Notes under the pieces: model-generated
Database searches by the model: none
Told to the model about the DNA's origin: nothing
Seen by the model: only the letters and a program-made list of their open reading frames with translations
Translations under genes and position numbers: made by a program
Part shown: positions 47,358 to 56,792 of the stretch, piece after piece
Numbering within the stretch: the first letter of the stretch is position 1
How the letters are laid out: each line of letters starts with the position of its first letter
Assembly (NCBI RefSeq): GCF_006715025.1
Contig: NZ_VFMK01000001.1
Location: 372,001 to 436,000, forward strand
DNA length: 64,000 bases
Reading direction: 5' to 3'
Source of the DNA: Serratia fonticola
GTDB taxonomy: Bacteria; Pseudomonadota; Gammaproteobacteria; Enterobacterales; Enterobacteriaceae

Positions 47358-47971
47358 TGATCGGGGTGCTGGTAGTTAAACACCGGTAAACCAAGGCGGA
47401 AACGTAATGCGATCAGGCGGGCACTAAGGCCCGCAACCAGGGTGAGAATGACTACCATGTTATGCGGCAGGTTAAGATGTTGCAGGCCGATATAGAGCCA
47501 AGCGGCGGCAAAGGCGATCCCCGCGTAAATTTCTTTCTGGAAAACCAGTGGAATACGGTTACAGAACATATCCCGCAGCACACCGCCGAATACGCCGGTG
47601 ATCACTGCGGCAATGGCTGCGATGAGAGGGGCATGGCCCATATCCAGAGCCACCTGCGCGCCGATGATGGAGAAGACAATCAGTCCGATAGCGTCCAACA
47701 CCAGAAACAGGCGGCGCAGATGGCGCATCAAAGGAGCGAGCCAGGTAGTGATTATCGCCGCTATCGCGACGATAACAATGTACTCAGGGTGTTTGACCCA
47801 GCCTAGTGGGAAGTGTCCAAGCAGCATATCCCGTACTGAACCACCGCCAATAGCGGTCGCAGAGGCAATAAAAATCACACCAAATAGGTCCATTTGACGA
47901 CGGCCCGCGGCTAAGGCACCGGTCATGGCTTCTGCGGTGATACCGATGATATAAAGAATGCTCAGTAACAT
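47354..47971 (-). CDS. yicG: TRIC cation channel family protein YicG
   Basis: This inner-membrane protein of 205 residues has about six or seven helices in two related halves (UPF0126/TRIC repeats). The repeat motifs are TAIGGGSVRDMLLG and TGVFGGVLRDMF, each with the glycine-rich kink and Arg-Asp pair. Prokaryotic TRIC homologues form trimeric cation channels; the physiological role of YicG is not established. It overlaps the convergent ligB at the stop codons. It adjoins ligB in the E. coli map as well. Confidence 0.94.
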   Translation of the reverse strand: MLLSILYIIGITAEAMTGALAAGRRQMDLFGVIFIASATAIGGGSVRDMLLGHFPLGWVKHPEYIVIVAIAAIITTWLAPLMRHLRRLFLVLDAIGLIVFSIIGAQVALDMGHAPLIAAIAAVITGVFGGVLRDMFCNRIPLVFQKEIYAGIAFAAAWLYIGLQHLNLPHNMVVILTLVAGLSARLIALRFRLGLPVFNYQHPDH

Positions 47972-48256
47972 AAGAGATACACAAGATAGGAAGGTAAGAG
48001 AGTTAGCGTTGGAAGGTAGCGCTCATCGCGTAAGTGTACCACTGAGTTTTTTAAATAGGTTGCTTTCGAATTACTTTATCTAATCTAAAATTGATGCATG
48101 CCACCTGTTATTGGCATTAGCTATTATTTTCGTTTTAAAATATGCATTAGATATTTATCGATAATTTTTCTTGTTGATTATACATTTTGCATTTTTTATG
48201 CCCGTTGTTCAGCCTGACTTCAGGCTTATCGTGATCATTAAGGAACTTGAAAAAAG

Positions 48257-48682
48257 ATGAAAAGTACCCCGATTTGGGCGACGGCTGCTGTTGCCGTGAC
48301 CTTGCTGTTGAGTGGTTGTGTTGCTCCAAACCAGAAAGCAGCATTGACGTGCAATACTGGTGAACCGATGACGCAGACCACACTCTATTTTGGATTGAAT
48401 CGTCCGGCAGGGCCGGCAATCACTGCCGGTGAATGGCAAACTTTTGTCGATCAACAAGTCACACCGCGCTTTAAAGAAGGGCTATCGGTATTTGATGCTA
48501 AAGGACAATGGTTGGGTAACGATGGGAAATTAGCGCGCGAAAATAGCAAGGCGTTGATGCTTATCCATGTTCCTGGGGCGGAAAGCGAGCAAAACATTGA
48601 AGCTTTGCGTGCCCGCTATAAACAACAGTTTGCTCAAGACTCGGTAATGCGTGTTGATGCGCCGGTGTGCGTAGCGTTTTAA
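48257..48682 (+). CDS. DUF3574 family lipoprotein
   Basis: This 141-residue protein has a lipoprotein signal peptide: a short basic start, a hydrophobic stretch and the lipobox LLSG-C with Cys21. The following residues, VA, contain no Asp at +2, so sorting to the outer membrane is predicted. The rest (YFGLNRPAGPAITAGEWQTF; DQQVTPRFKEGLSVFDAKGQ) resembles DUF3574, a domain of unknown function. The 285-base gap upstream is AT-rich and presumably holds its promoter. It is convergent with the nucleoside transporter and is not obviously linked to any neighbour. Confidence 0.8.
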   Translation: MKSTPIWATAAVAVTLLLSGCVAPNQKAALTCNTGEPMTQTTLYFGLNRPAGPAITAGEWQTFVDQQVTPRFKEGLSVFDAKGQWLGNDGKLARENSKALMLIHVPGAESEQNIEALRARYKQQFAQDSVMRVDAPVCVAF

Positions 48683-48726
48683 TCAATCCCCGGCTTGCGG
48701 CTGATGCAGCAAACCGGGAGATTCGG

Positions 48727-49911
48727 TTACAGCATTAACCCGGCCACCGCAGCTGAAAGCAGGCTGACGAGCGTAGAACCATAAACCAACTTAAGACCGA
48801 AGCGGGAAACAACATTGCCCTGGCGCTCGTTTAATCCCTTGATGGCCCCGGCAACAATACCGATAGAAGCAAAGTTGGCGAAGGAAACCAGGAATACAGA
48901 GAGGATCCCTAACCCGCGTGGCGACATGTCCGCCGCGATTTTTTTAAGCTCGATCATCGCGACAAATTCATTGGCGACCAACTTGGTGGCCATGATGCTG
49001 CCAGCTTGAAGCGCATCATGCGCTGGAATACCGATCAGCCAAGCCAACGGGTAGAAAACATAGCCCAGGATCTGCTGGAAACTGATGCCAAAAATAGCGG
49101 CAAAAATGGCGTTCACCGCGGCGATCAAAGCAATAAAACCGATCAGCATGGCGGCAATAATCATCGCGATTTTGAAACCGGCCAGAATATATTCCCCCAG
49201 CATTTCAAAGAAGCTCTGATTTTCGTGCAGCTTATTGAGCTTCAATTCCGGCTCATCTTCTAGCTGATAAGGATTGATGATCGAGAGAATGATAAAGGTA
49301 CTAAACATGTTGAGGATTAACGCGGCCACCACAAATTGGGCGTCGATCATCACCATATAAGCCCCCACGATCGACATGGAGACAGTCGACATTGCGGTGG
49401 CTGCCATGGTGTACATCCGGCGTGGTGAAATATCCGCAATGATGCCCTTATAAGCAATAAAGTTTTCCGATTGGCCCAACACCAGCGTGCTGACGGCGTT
49501 GAAGGACTCCAGCTTGCCCATGCCGTTAACTTTTGAAAGCAGAGTACCCACGGCGCGGATCACCAACGGTAAAATACGAAAATGCTGCAAAATTCCGATT
49601 AAAGCAGAGATAAAGATAATCGGGCACAAAACGCCGAGGAAGATAAAGGCCAATCCCTCTTTGCTCATCCCGCCGAAAACAAAATCTGAACCCTGTGCTG
49701 CAAAGGTTAGAAGGGTTTCGAAGAAACCGGCCACGTGCTTGATTACACCCAATCCGCTTTCTGAATGCAGGAAGAAATAGGCCAACGCGGCCTCAATCAC
49801 CAGAAGCTGAATAATATAGCGTGGGCGGATTTTTTTGCGGTCATTACTGACCAATAACGCGAGGATGAGGATAACCACCAGGGCTAAAATAAATTGCAAA
49901 ATTTGCGACAT
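48727..49911 (-). CDS. NupC-type concentrative nucleoside transporter
   Basis: This proton-coupled nucleoside importer of the CNT family lies in the inner membrane. The 394 residues show the Nucleos_tra2 signatures: SKVNGMGKLESFNAVSTLVL with GQSENF, then MYTMAATAMSTVSMSIVGAY, and NEFVAMIELKKI with SVFLVSFANFASIGI near the C-terminus. It resembles E. coli NupC closely, but the neighbourhood differs, so it may be a paralogue rather than the orthologue. The start at 49911 gives the SQILQFILALVVILILALLV opening; an ATG at 49950 lacks a ribosome-binding site. It is divergent from a LysR-type gene that may regulate it. Confidence 0.9.
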   Translation of the reverse strand: MSQILQFILALVVILILALLVSNDRKKIRPRYIIQLLVIEAALAYFFLHSESGLGVIKHVAGFFETLLTFAAQGSDFVFGGMSKEGLAFIFLGVLCPIIFISALIGILQHFRILPLVIRAVGTLLSKVNGMGKLESFNAVSTLVLGQSENFIAYKGIIADISPRRMYTMAATAMSTVSMSIVGAYMVMIDAQFVVAALILNMFSTFIILSIINPYQLEDEPELKLNKLHENQSFFEMLGEYILAGFKIAMIIAAMLIGFIALIAAVNAIFAAIFGISFQQILGYVFYPLAWLIGIPAHDALQAGSIMATKLVANEFVAMIELKKIAADMSPRGLGILSVFLVSFANFASIGIVAGAIKGLNERQGNVVSRFGLKLVYGSTLVSLLSAAVAGLML

Positions 49912-50229
49912 AAACAATCCGAACGGCGTGCAGTCTAGAAAAGAGGACATTTAGCCACAGTGAACCGCACCTTTCATTACCTTAGGTGATAATTAGAACA
50001 AAATACTTTTGGCAGGGGGGATGAGTGATGGATTGTTGCTAACCAATGATGGCTGGCAGTTTTTGATCATGAAAGTCTCCTTATTAACTATATGGTAATA
50101 AGGCGTCACTGAGTCTGCAGCAGAATGTTTCCTTGCAGGGAGCAGAGGAACGAAATAATGGTAAGCCTGCGAAGTAATATCGTAGAGTAGAGATAAGGGG
50201 AATTACCCCGTAACTAGCGTGGAGTGGAG
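49912..50229. promoter_or_regulatory. divergent nucleoside transporter-LysR intergenic region with 25-bp dyad
   Basis: At 50079-50103 there is a perfect eight-base inverted repeat CCTTATTA / TAATAAGG with a nine-base centre. It lies 168 bases from the transporter start and 127 bases from the LysR start. Its size and position suit an operator for the divergent LysR-type regulator. No other feature is seen in this gap. Confidence 0.55.
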
Positions 50230-51117
50230 ATGGGGCAGATTCGATTTTCCTTGGCACAGATCGAAGCGTTCGCCAGCGTATGTGAAACCGGTAATCTGAC
50301 GCAGGCGGCAAAACGGTTGGGAAAAGATCGCACCACGATCAGTGAATTGATCGACTATCTGGAATTGGATCTGGGATATGCCTTGTTTGATCGCACTACC
50401 CGACCATTGCAGTTAACCGAAGCGGGTCAGCATCTTTACCGACAGGCACGTCTTTTTTTGCAGGAGGCCGAGGCTTTCAGTCTGCTGGCACAAAACATTC
50501 CGCAGCAAGTACGTCAAAAGCTGACGCTCTGTTATGACCCTTTTACACCTCGGCAATTTTTAACGGAACTTGCGATTTGGCTTGGGAAACGAGGTATTCA
50601 GCTTGATTTACTGATGATGGAGCGAGCGCTTGCCGAACAAGAGTTGGAAAACGGTGTTGCTGATATCGGGCTTTATCAGGCGGTTAACCGTTCCATCAGT
50701 GAGAAATTCAGGTGGCGAGCCCTGGGGGCTATTGAGTTGGCTGTGTACGCCGCCGAGGGTTTTTTCCCCGCAGGCGGTTCAGTAACGCTATTGTCTCTGG
50801 CTTCCAGTATCCAGCTCATCCCATTTAATAACTTACCCGAACCTATGGCGAAACGTCTGCAAATTGCCGACCGTATTCAGGTTGTCAATGAGTTGGGTTT
50901 GTTGCAGTCGCTGCTAAATGCAGGCTTGGGGTGGGCTTTCCTACCCACCCATTTAAACATGCAGCATTTACCTCAGGTACACCGGCTTGATACAGAGCTG
51001 GGTAAACAAGGATTGATGCATCCGATGGTGGCACTGTGGAAACCCGGAGCCAATAGCGAATTGCTGAGTCTGATCGACAGCATGCAGCAGATCTTTGATG
51101 GTTCTGTGGTGGCTTGA
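50230..51117 (+). CDS. LysR-type transcriptional regulator
   Basis: This is a DNA-binding regulator of about 295 residues. The N-terminal winged helix-turn-helix is typical of LysR: FSLAQIEAFASVCETGNLTQ, then AAKRLGKDRTTISELIDYLE and GYALFDRTTRPLQLTEAG. Next come a linker helix and a less conserved periplasmic-binding-like effector domain. The start is put at the ATG 50230 (GGAG five bases before); a GTG at 50224 is the alternative. It is transcribed divergently from the nucleoside transporter, the usual layout for a LysR protein and its target. I do not recognise the orthologue, and the ligand is unknown. Confidence 0.85.
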   Translation: MGQIRFSLAQIEAFASVCETGNLTQAAKRLGKDRTTISELIDYLELDLGYALFDRTTRPLQLTEAGQHLYRQARLFLQEAEAFSLLAQNIPQQVRQKLTLCYDPFTPRQFLTELAIWLGKRGIQLDLLMMERALAEQELENGVADIGLYQAVNRSISEKFRWRALGAIELAVYAAEGFFPAGGSVTLLSLASSIQLIPFNNLPEPMAKRLQIADRIQVVNELGLLQSLLNAGLGWAFLPTHLNMQHLPQVHRLDTELGKQGLMHPMVALWKPGANSELLSLIDSMQQIFDGSVVA

Positions 51118-51212
51118 GAAACAATTCGCCCCCTTATCTGGTGTCACGCTTGCCAGCTAAGGCGACTCATTTCCCCTTATCCAAGGTACGCCACCAAATT
51201 TTCAGACTCACT

Positions 51213-51257
51213 CGATCGGTCCCCTCTCCTTTTGGGAGAGGGTTAGGGTGAGGGGCA
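51213..51257. repeat. GC-rich hairpin repeat after fdnI
   Basis: CCCCTCTCC / GGGAGAGGG hairpin plus TTAGGGTGAGGGG, preceded by GATCGGT. It is nearly identical to the copy at 11726-11767, including the CTCGATCGGT lead. It abuts the fdnI stop at 51258. Confidence 0.85.
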
Positions 51258-51899
51258 TTACTGTTCGTCTTTCTGCTCTTCAGCCTCGACCTTACGGTAC
51301 CAGCGGGGGTGATGCTTCTGCGCCCAGCGACGGCTGACTTTGCCTTCAATCATGCCTTTGATCGACCCTTTCACCCAGAATGCCATATACATATGGATCA
51401 GAATGGCATGGATCAAAACAATCGCTGCGGTTGCATGGATCAACAAAGAGTAACGCACCAGTTGGAGTGGGAAGTGTTGAGCAAAGTACGGACGCCAGAT
51501 GATGATGCCGGTTATCAGCAGCACGAAAATCATGCTCATGATGCTCCAGAACATCATCTTCTGGCCGGCATTATATTTGCCGACGTCGGCGACCTTATGC
51601 TCATTGCCTTTCAGCACTTCCAAAATGCCTTTAACCCACGGCCAATCTTCTTTCTCGGGGATGTTATGCTTCACAAAGCGGAAGAACATAAACATCAGCG
51701 CGATAAAGATCAGCACGCCAAAGAAAGGATGCAGGATACGGCCCATCTGCGGCGTACCAAAGGTCTCGGTCAGCCATTGTAGCGTTGGGAAGAACAGCGC
51801 AATGCCGGACAGCGACACCAGGAAGAAGCAGATGACTACCGTCCAGTGACAGGCCCGGTCGATAAACTTGGTGCGAACGATCATTTTACTTTTGCTCAT
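51258..51899 (-). CDS. fdnI: formate dehydrogenase-N cytochrome b556 subunit FdnI
   Basis: This membrane subunit carries two b haems and the menaquinone site, passing electrons from FdnH to the quinone pool. The 213 residues have four helices. Histidines sit in ACHWTVVICFFLVSLSGIAL, RILHPFFGVLIF and IHATAAIVLIHAILIHMYMA. The sequence follows E. coli FdnI rather than FdoI: the opening SKSKMIVRTKFIDRACHW and the stretch HKVADVGKYNAGQKMMFWS are FdnI-like. The start at 51899 lies 14 bases inside fdnH, so the genes overlap. A hairpin repeat follows the stop; no fdhE is seen next to it. Confidence 0.93.
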   Translation of the reverse strand: MSKSKMIVRTKFIDRACHWTVVICFFLVSLSGIALFFPTLQWLTETFGTPQMGRILHPFFGVLIFIALMFMFFRFVKHNIPEKEDWPWVKGILEVLKGNEHKVADVGKYNAGQKMMFWSIMSMIFVLLITGIIIWRPYFAQHFPLQLVRYSLLIHATAAIVLIHAILIHMYMAFWVKGSIKGMIEGKVSRRWAQKHHPRWYRKVEAEEQKDEQ

Positions 51900-52779
51900 G
51901 ATGGTCCTCCTCGTCTTCATCATCCACTTCCTTGTTCGGGCCAATGCCGATGTAGTGGTAAATCAAACCGGCAAAGGTGGCGATAAAGCCCGCCACGGAT
52001 AAAGGTTTGAGCACGCTTTTCCACAGCCCGATCGACAGATCGATATGCGGGTCTTTTGGCAGATTGTGGTACAGCTCGGGGTTATCGGCATGGTGCAGTA
52101 CATACATCACGTGGGTGCCGCCAACGCCTTGCGGGTTATACACGCCCGCATGCTCAAAGCCGCGTTTCTTCAGCTTTTCGACCCGCTCTTGTGCCACCTC
52201 CAGCATTTCTGCCTTGGTGCCAAAGTGGATAGCCCCGGTCGGGCAGGTTTTCACACAGGCCGGTTCCTGGCCCACGCTGACGCGATCAACGCACAGGGTA
52301 CATTTGTAGGCCCGGTTGTCTTTCGGGTTCAGACGTGGAATGTTGAACGGACATCCAGAGATGCAATAACCACAGCCGATACAGTGTTCGGACTGAAAAT
52401 CCACGATGCCGTTGGCATATTGGATAATCGCGCCAGCAGACGGGCAGGCCTTCAGGCAACCTGGATCTACGCAGTGCATGCAGCCATCCTTGCGGATCAG
52501 CCATTCCAGCTTGCCGTTCTGCTCCACTTCCGAAAAACGCATCAGCGTCCAGGATTTGGCACTCAGATCGGCGGGATTGTCATAAACCCCGACGCAGTGG
52601 CCCACTTCATCGCGAATGTCGTTCCATTCGGAACAGGCCACCTGACAGGCCTTGCAACCAATGCAGGTGGAAACGTCAATCAGCTTGGCGACCTCAACCT
52701 TGTAATCACGCGCTTGCGGAGGCGGTGTCAGGGTGTTGGTGGCCGAACGTTTGATAATGTCTTGGGATTGCATGGACAT
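51886..52779 (-). CDS. fdnH: formate dehydrogenase-N iron-sulfur subunit FdnH
   Basis: This periplasm-facing subunit relays electrons from FdnG to FdnI through four [4Fe-4S] clusters. The 297 residues hold four cysteine motifs: CIGCKACQVAC, CMHCVDPGCLKACP, CIGCGYCISGCPF and CTLCVDR with CVKTCP. A C-terminal transmembrane helix (VAGFIATFAGLIYHYIGIG) anchors it. The tail VDDEDEEDHHEQK and overall sequence match FdnH better than FdoH. It lies 12 bases after fdnG and overlaps fdnI. Confidence 0.95.
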   Translation of the reverse strand: MSMQSQDIIKRSATNTLTPPPQARDYKVEVAKLIDVSTCIGCKACQVACSEWNDIRDEVGHCVGVYDNPADLSAKSWTLMRFSEVEQNGKLEWLIRKDGCMHCVDPGCLKACPSAGAIIQYANGIVDFQSEHCIGCGYCISGCPFNIPRLNPKDNRAYKCTLCVDRVSVGQEPACVKTCPTGAIHFGTKAEMLEVAQERVEKLKKRGFEHAGVYNPQGVGGTHVMYVLHHADNPELYHNLPKDPHIDLSIGLWKSVLKPLSVAGFIATFAGLIYHYIGIGPNKEVDDEDEEDHHEQK

Positions 52780-52791
52780 AAATTCGGCTCC

Positions 52792-55700
52792 TTACACCTT
52801 TTCCACGTTAACCAGAAACGCCTTGTATTCCGGCGTTTGCGAGTTGGCATCGCCGACAAACGGCGTCAGGGTGTTGGCCAGATAGCCTTTGCGGGCTGCC
52901 CCTTCAAAGCCCCAATGCAGTGGAATACCGATGGTGTCGACATCCTGCCCGTTAACCTTCAGGGTTTGCAGACGGCGGGTCACCACGGCTTTCGCCTTGA
53001 TAAAGCCGCGTTTGCTGCTGACCTTGACGGTATCGCCTTGCTCAATCCCTTTCTCTTTTGCCAGACGTTCACTGATTTCCACGAACTGTTCCGGCTGCAT
53101 GATCGCGTTAAGGCGCGCGTGCTTGGTCCAGGTGTGGAAATGCTCGGTCAGACGATAGGTGGTACCGACGTAAGGGAATTCGGATTTGTCACCCATGCGC
53201 TTGGCGTCGGACGGATAGAGACGGGCCGCCGGGTTCGATATCACCTTTGGATGCAGTGGGTTGGTACCCAACGGCGTTTCAAACGGCTCGTAGTGTTCCG
53301 GGAACGGCCCTTCGGCCATTTTGTCGAGCGCAAACAGCCTGCCAAGCCCTTCCGGTTGCATGATGAACGGCCCAACGCCGCTGCCCGGGGCGGCGGTGTT
53401 GTAGTCTGGAATATCATTCCCGACCCACTTGCTGCCGTTCCATTCAATCAGCATGCGCTGCGGATCCCAAGGTTTACCCATTGGATCGGCAGAGGCGCGG
53501 TTGTAAATAATGCGGCGGTTCAGCGGCCATGCCCAGGCCCAGCCCAGCGTGTTGCCCAACCCGGACGGATCGCTGTTATCACGGTTGGCCATCTGGTTGC
53601 CCTTGCTGGTCCAACTGCCGGTATAGATCCAGCAGGCTGAAGCCGTGCTACCGTCATCGCGCAGCATCGCGAAGGAATCCAGCAACTGGCCTTTTTTCGC
53701 CAGCAGATTACCGTTGGCGTCATACAGATCTTCCAGCGCGTAGCCGTTGCTGTCTTTGGCCACTTCCTCGGATTCAGGGTGGTCTGGTTGCTCATAGTGC
53801 CAGCCCATCTTCAGTAACGGTTCTACGCCTTTCCCCCCTTCGCGGTGGTACATCTGACGTAGACGATGGTACAGACCCGCCAGAATTTCACCGTCATTCA
53901 GGGCTTCACCTGGGGCATCTGCGCCTTTCCAGTGCCATTGCAACCAGCGTCCTGAGTTGGCAATAGAACCCTCTTCTTCGGCAAAACAGGTTGATGGCAG
54001 GCGGAACACTTCGGTCTGAATTGAAGCGGTATCGACATCGTTCATGTCGCCGTGGTTTTGCCAGAAATTGGAGGTTTCCGTTACCAGCGGATCGATGATC
54101 ACCAAATACTTCAGTTTGGCCAATGAGGCGACGACCTGGTTTTTGTCCGGGAATGACGCGACCGGGTTAAAGCCTTGGCAGATATAACCATTGACCTTAT
54201 TCTGATCCATCATCTGGAAGTATTTCATTACGTCGTAAGATTGATCCCACTTCGGCAACCAATCAAAGCCCCAGTTGTTGTCTTTTTGGGCGTCATCGCC
54301 GTAAAACGCCTTCATTAGGCTGACGAAGAATTTCGGGTAATTGCTCCAGTAGTTTACCTGACCCGGCAGGGTTGCCTTTGGCGTATTAGCGGTCAGATAG
54401 GTCGCCAGATCCGCCTGCTTGTCTGAAGGCAGCGTCAGGTAGCCTGGTAGGCTGGTGGACAGCAGGCCCAGATCGGTCAATCCCTGAATGTTGGAGTGAC
54501 CACGCAGCGCGTTAACGCCACCGCCAGCCATACCCATATTACCTAACAACAATTGGATCATTGCCATGGTGCGGATATTTTGCGCACCAACAGTGTGCTG
54601 TGTCCAGCCCAAGGCATACAGGAAGGTTGTTGTGCGATCCGCTGCGCTGGTGGAGGCCAACACTTCACACACTTTGAGGAAGTCTTCCTGCGGGGTGCCG
54701 CAGATATTTTCCACCACTTCTGGCGTATAGCGGCTGACGTGTGCTTTCAGCAGGTTCCACACACAACGTGGATGCTGCAGAGTATCATCGCGTTTGGCAT
54801 AGCCATTTTCATCGAACTGGTAGTTCCAGCTGGTTTTGTCGTACTGGCGTTTGCTTTCGTCATAGCCGCTGAACAGACCATCCTCAAACGTAAAGTCATC
54901 CCTTACCAGCAGGCTGGCATTGGTATAATGTTTCACGTATTCAGCGTTGATCTTGTTTTTGGAAATCAGGTACAGCAAGACACCCGACAGGAAAGTAATG
55001 TCGGTGCCAGAGCGGATTGGTGCATAGATATCAGCAACCGATGCCGTACGGGTAAAGCGTGGATCGACAACGATTAGCGTGGCATCGTTGTTGTTTTTGG
55101 CTTCCATCGCCCAGCGGAATCCCACCGGATGCGCTTCAGCGGCGTTGCCGCCCATCACCATCACAACGTTGGCGTTTTTGATATCAACCCAGTGGTTGGT
55201 CATCGCACCGCGACCAAATGTTGGAGCAAGACTTGCTACCGTTGGTCCGTGTCAGACGCGCGCCTGGTTATCGACTGCCAGCATGCCCAGTGAGCGAACA
55301 AATTTCTGCGTCAGCATACCGGTTTCGTTACTGGCCGCAGAGGCGCATAACATACCGGTCGTCAGCCAACGGTTTACCGTCACGCCTGCGTCGTTGGTGG
55401 TTTCGAAGTTGGCATCGCGGTCATTTTTCATCAATCTGGCAATGCGATCGAACGCATCATTCCAGCTGATACGCTGCCATTTGTCTGAGCCTGGCGCTCT
55501 GTATTCTGGATAACGCAGGCGGTTTTCGCTGTGGATATAATCCAGCAGGCCGGCGCCTTTCGGGCAGAGTGCACCACGGTTTACCGGGTGATCTGCATCG
55601 CCTTCGATATGGAAAATGGATGATTTGGCGTTTTTCGCCCCATCTCCCAGACTATACATCAATAAACCGCAGCCAACGGAGCAGTAGGTACAGGTGTTGC

Positions 55701-55839
55701 GGGTTTCTTTGGCGCGCAATAATTTATAGTTGCGTGTTTCCGCCAACGCCGCTTTAGGTGCGAAGCCTAAAGCGGCCACTGTTGTACCAGCCATTCCGCC
55801 AGCGCAGATTTTAAAAAACTGTCTGCGATTGACGTTCAT
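52792..55839 (-). CDS. fdnG: formate dehydrogenase-N major subunit FdnG (selenocysteine)
   Basis: This is the periplasmic catalytic subunit, oxidising formate to CO2 with bis-MGD molybdenum, a [4Fe-4S] cluster and selenocysteine. Two open stretches, 55839-55255 and 55251-52792, are joined by an in-frame TGA at 55252-55254, codon 196, giving 1,015 residues as in E. coli FdnG. The context QARV-Sec-HGPTVASLAPTFGRG is the family active site. A Tat signal (NRRQFFKICAGG) starts the protein, and the cluster cysteines are in TCTYCSVGCG and ALCPKG. Anaerobic nitrate-type control sites lie upstream. It needs selABC and fdhDE from elsewhere, and MobAB. Confidence 0.97.
55207..55254 (-). promoter_or_regulatory. 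bacterial SECIS element with selenocysteine UGA
   Basis: The UGA codon is followed on the minus strand by CACGGACCAACGGTAGCAAG and then CTTGCTCCAACATTTGGTCG. These are closely similar to the E. coli fdnG SECIS hairpin, where SelB docks. Most substitutions fall within codon constraints. Confidence 0.85.
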
Positions 55840-55905
55840 TGCTTTCCCTAGTTCATCTGTGTGTTTTTTATGGTTGGCAAACTAACAGCAATAATCTGGA
55901 AGTTT

Positions 55906-55919
55906 TTGAGTAAAATCAA
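55906..55919. promoter_or_regulatory. FNR site upstream of fdnG
   Basis: TTGAG-TAAA-ATCAA matches the FNR consensus TTGATNNNNATCAA at nine of ten fixed bases. Its centre lies 73 bases upstream of the fdnG start, suiting an activator position near -41.5. Confidence 0.8.
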
Positions 55920-55943
55920 AAATACGCAAAGTTAGCGGAAAAA

Positions 55944-55959
55944 TACTCCTTAATAAGTA
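55944..55959. promoter_or_regulatory. NarL 7-2-7 site upstream of fdnG
   Basis: TACTCCT-TA-ATAAGTA is an inverted pair of NarL heptamers with the preferred two-base spacer, 39 bases upstream of the FNR site centre. It matches nitrate activation of fdnG in E. coli. Confidence 0.8.
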
Positions 55960-56792
55960 TCTTATTAGACTATTTTCTGATGCCGAATTTTTTGGATGCT
56001 AGACAGTGGCGTGAAATTGCTCAAAAAAGTAGGTATGTAGAAGTAATGAGAGAGGTGTTTCTTGTGTGATGGAAGTAAAAAATCCTAGTTCAGACGTTTA
56101 TGGTCTTTGCAAATAGTACGCTCGTCGTTAAATAGCATCGTGTCTATGATGTAGAGACTATTTTTTATAATGTTGTTCATATATTAAGTTTGCGCGAATA
56201 GACTATCAAAAAAATAACGCACGTTATCATTATCTGCATAAGTATCATCAATAAGGGAGGTTTTTGGGCGTAAAATCGACATCAACAAGCCTGCTTAAGG
56301 TGTTTAAGATCTTTTAATATTAATGATTTTTTTCATAATCAATTGATTTTTATATTAAAAATAAAACATTGTGTTTTTTTTGTTCATGTTTGAAAAAATC
56401 GGTAATTTTATCCTCAATTAAGGAAAGATGATTTTTAACGCGTTCGAACAGGCTCTATACTGCTCAATATTAGATTTGCTAAGAATAATCTTGTTTACTT
56501 TAATGAGGTGATAATGTCAGGTACTGTTTTCTGTGAGTATTTAAATTCACGATAAAAAATTAATCGACATTCCTCAGTTTGGCGATTTTCATAATGTGAT
56601 TAACTATTGCATTTTGGTATTTAGCCGGAGAAATAACTTTTTGATGCATATCAGAAAGGTTGGGTTTTTATTGACGCTTTTATGCGTTAATGAATCTATG
56701 GTTGCTCAATATATCTATGCTGAGTATCGCATAATATAAGAGCCTCTTGAAATTAAACTTTAGAACACTATCTATATAAGGATATATTTATT
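55960..56792. other. AT-rich intergenic region before the fimbrial operon
   Basis: This stretch of about 830 bases is visibly richer in A and T than the flanks, without a convincing gene on either strand. It has long T and A runs (for example around 56320-56400) and a short palindrome ATAACG-CA-CGTTAT at 56214-56227. No invertible-element ends of the fimS type were recognised. It probably carries the fimbrial promoter and could bind H-NS. A purine-rich AAGGA lies seven bases before the pilin start. Confidence 0.6.

Noticed and set aside
52045..53640. A 531-codon open frame on the + strand opposite fdnH and fdnG
   Set aside because: It is the mirror of highly conserved coding sequence on the minus strand, has no recognisable domain and no ribosome-binding site.
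55252..55254. Premature stop splitting fdnG into two genes
   Set aside because: The TGA sits exactly at the selenocysteine codon, followed by a SECIS-like hairpin, and the flanking residues match the family active site.
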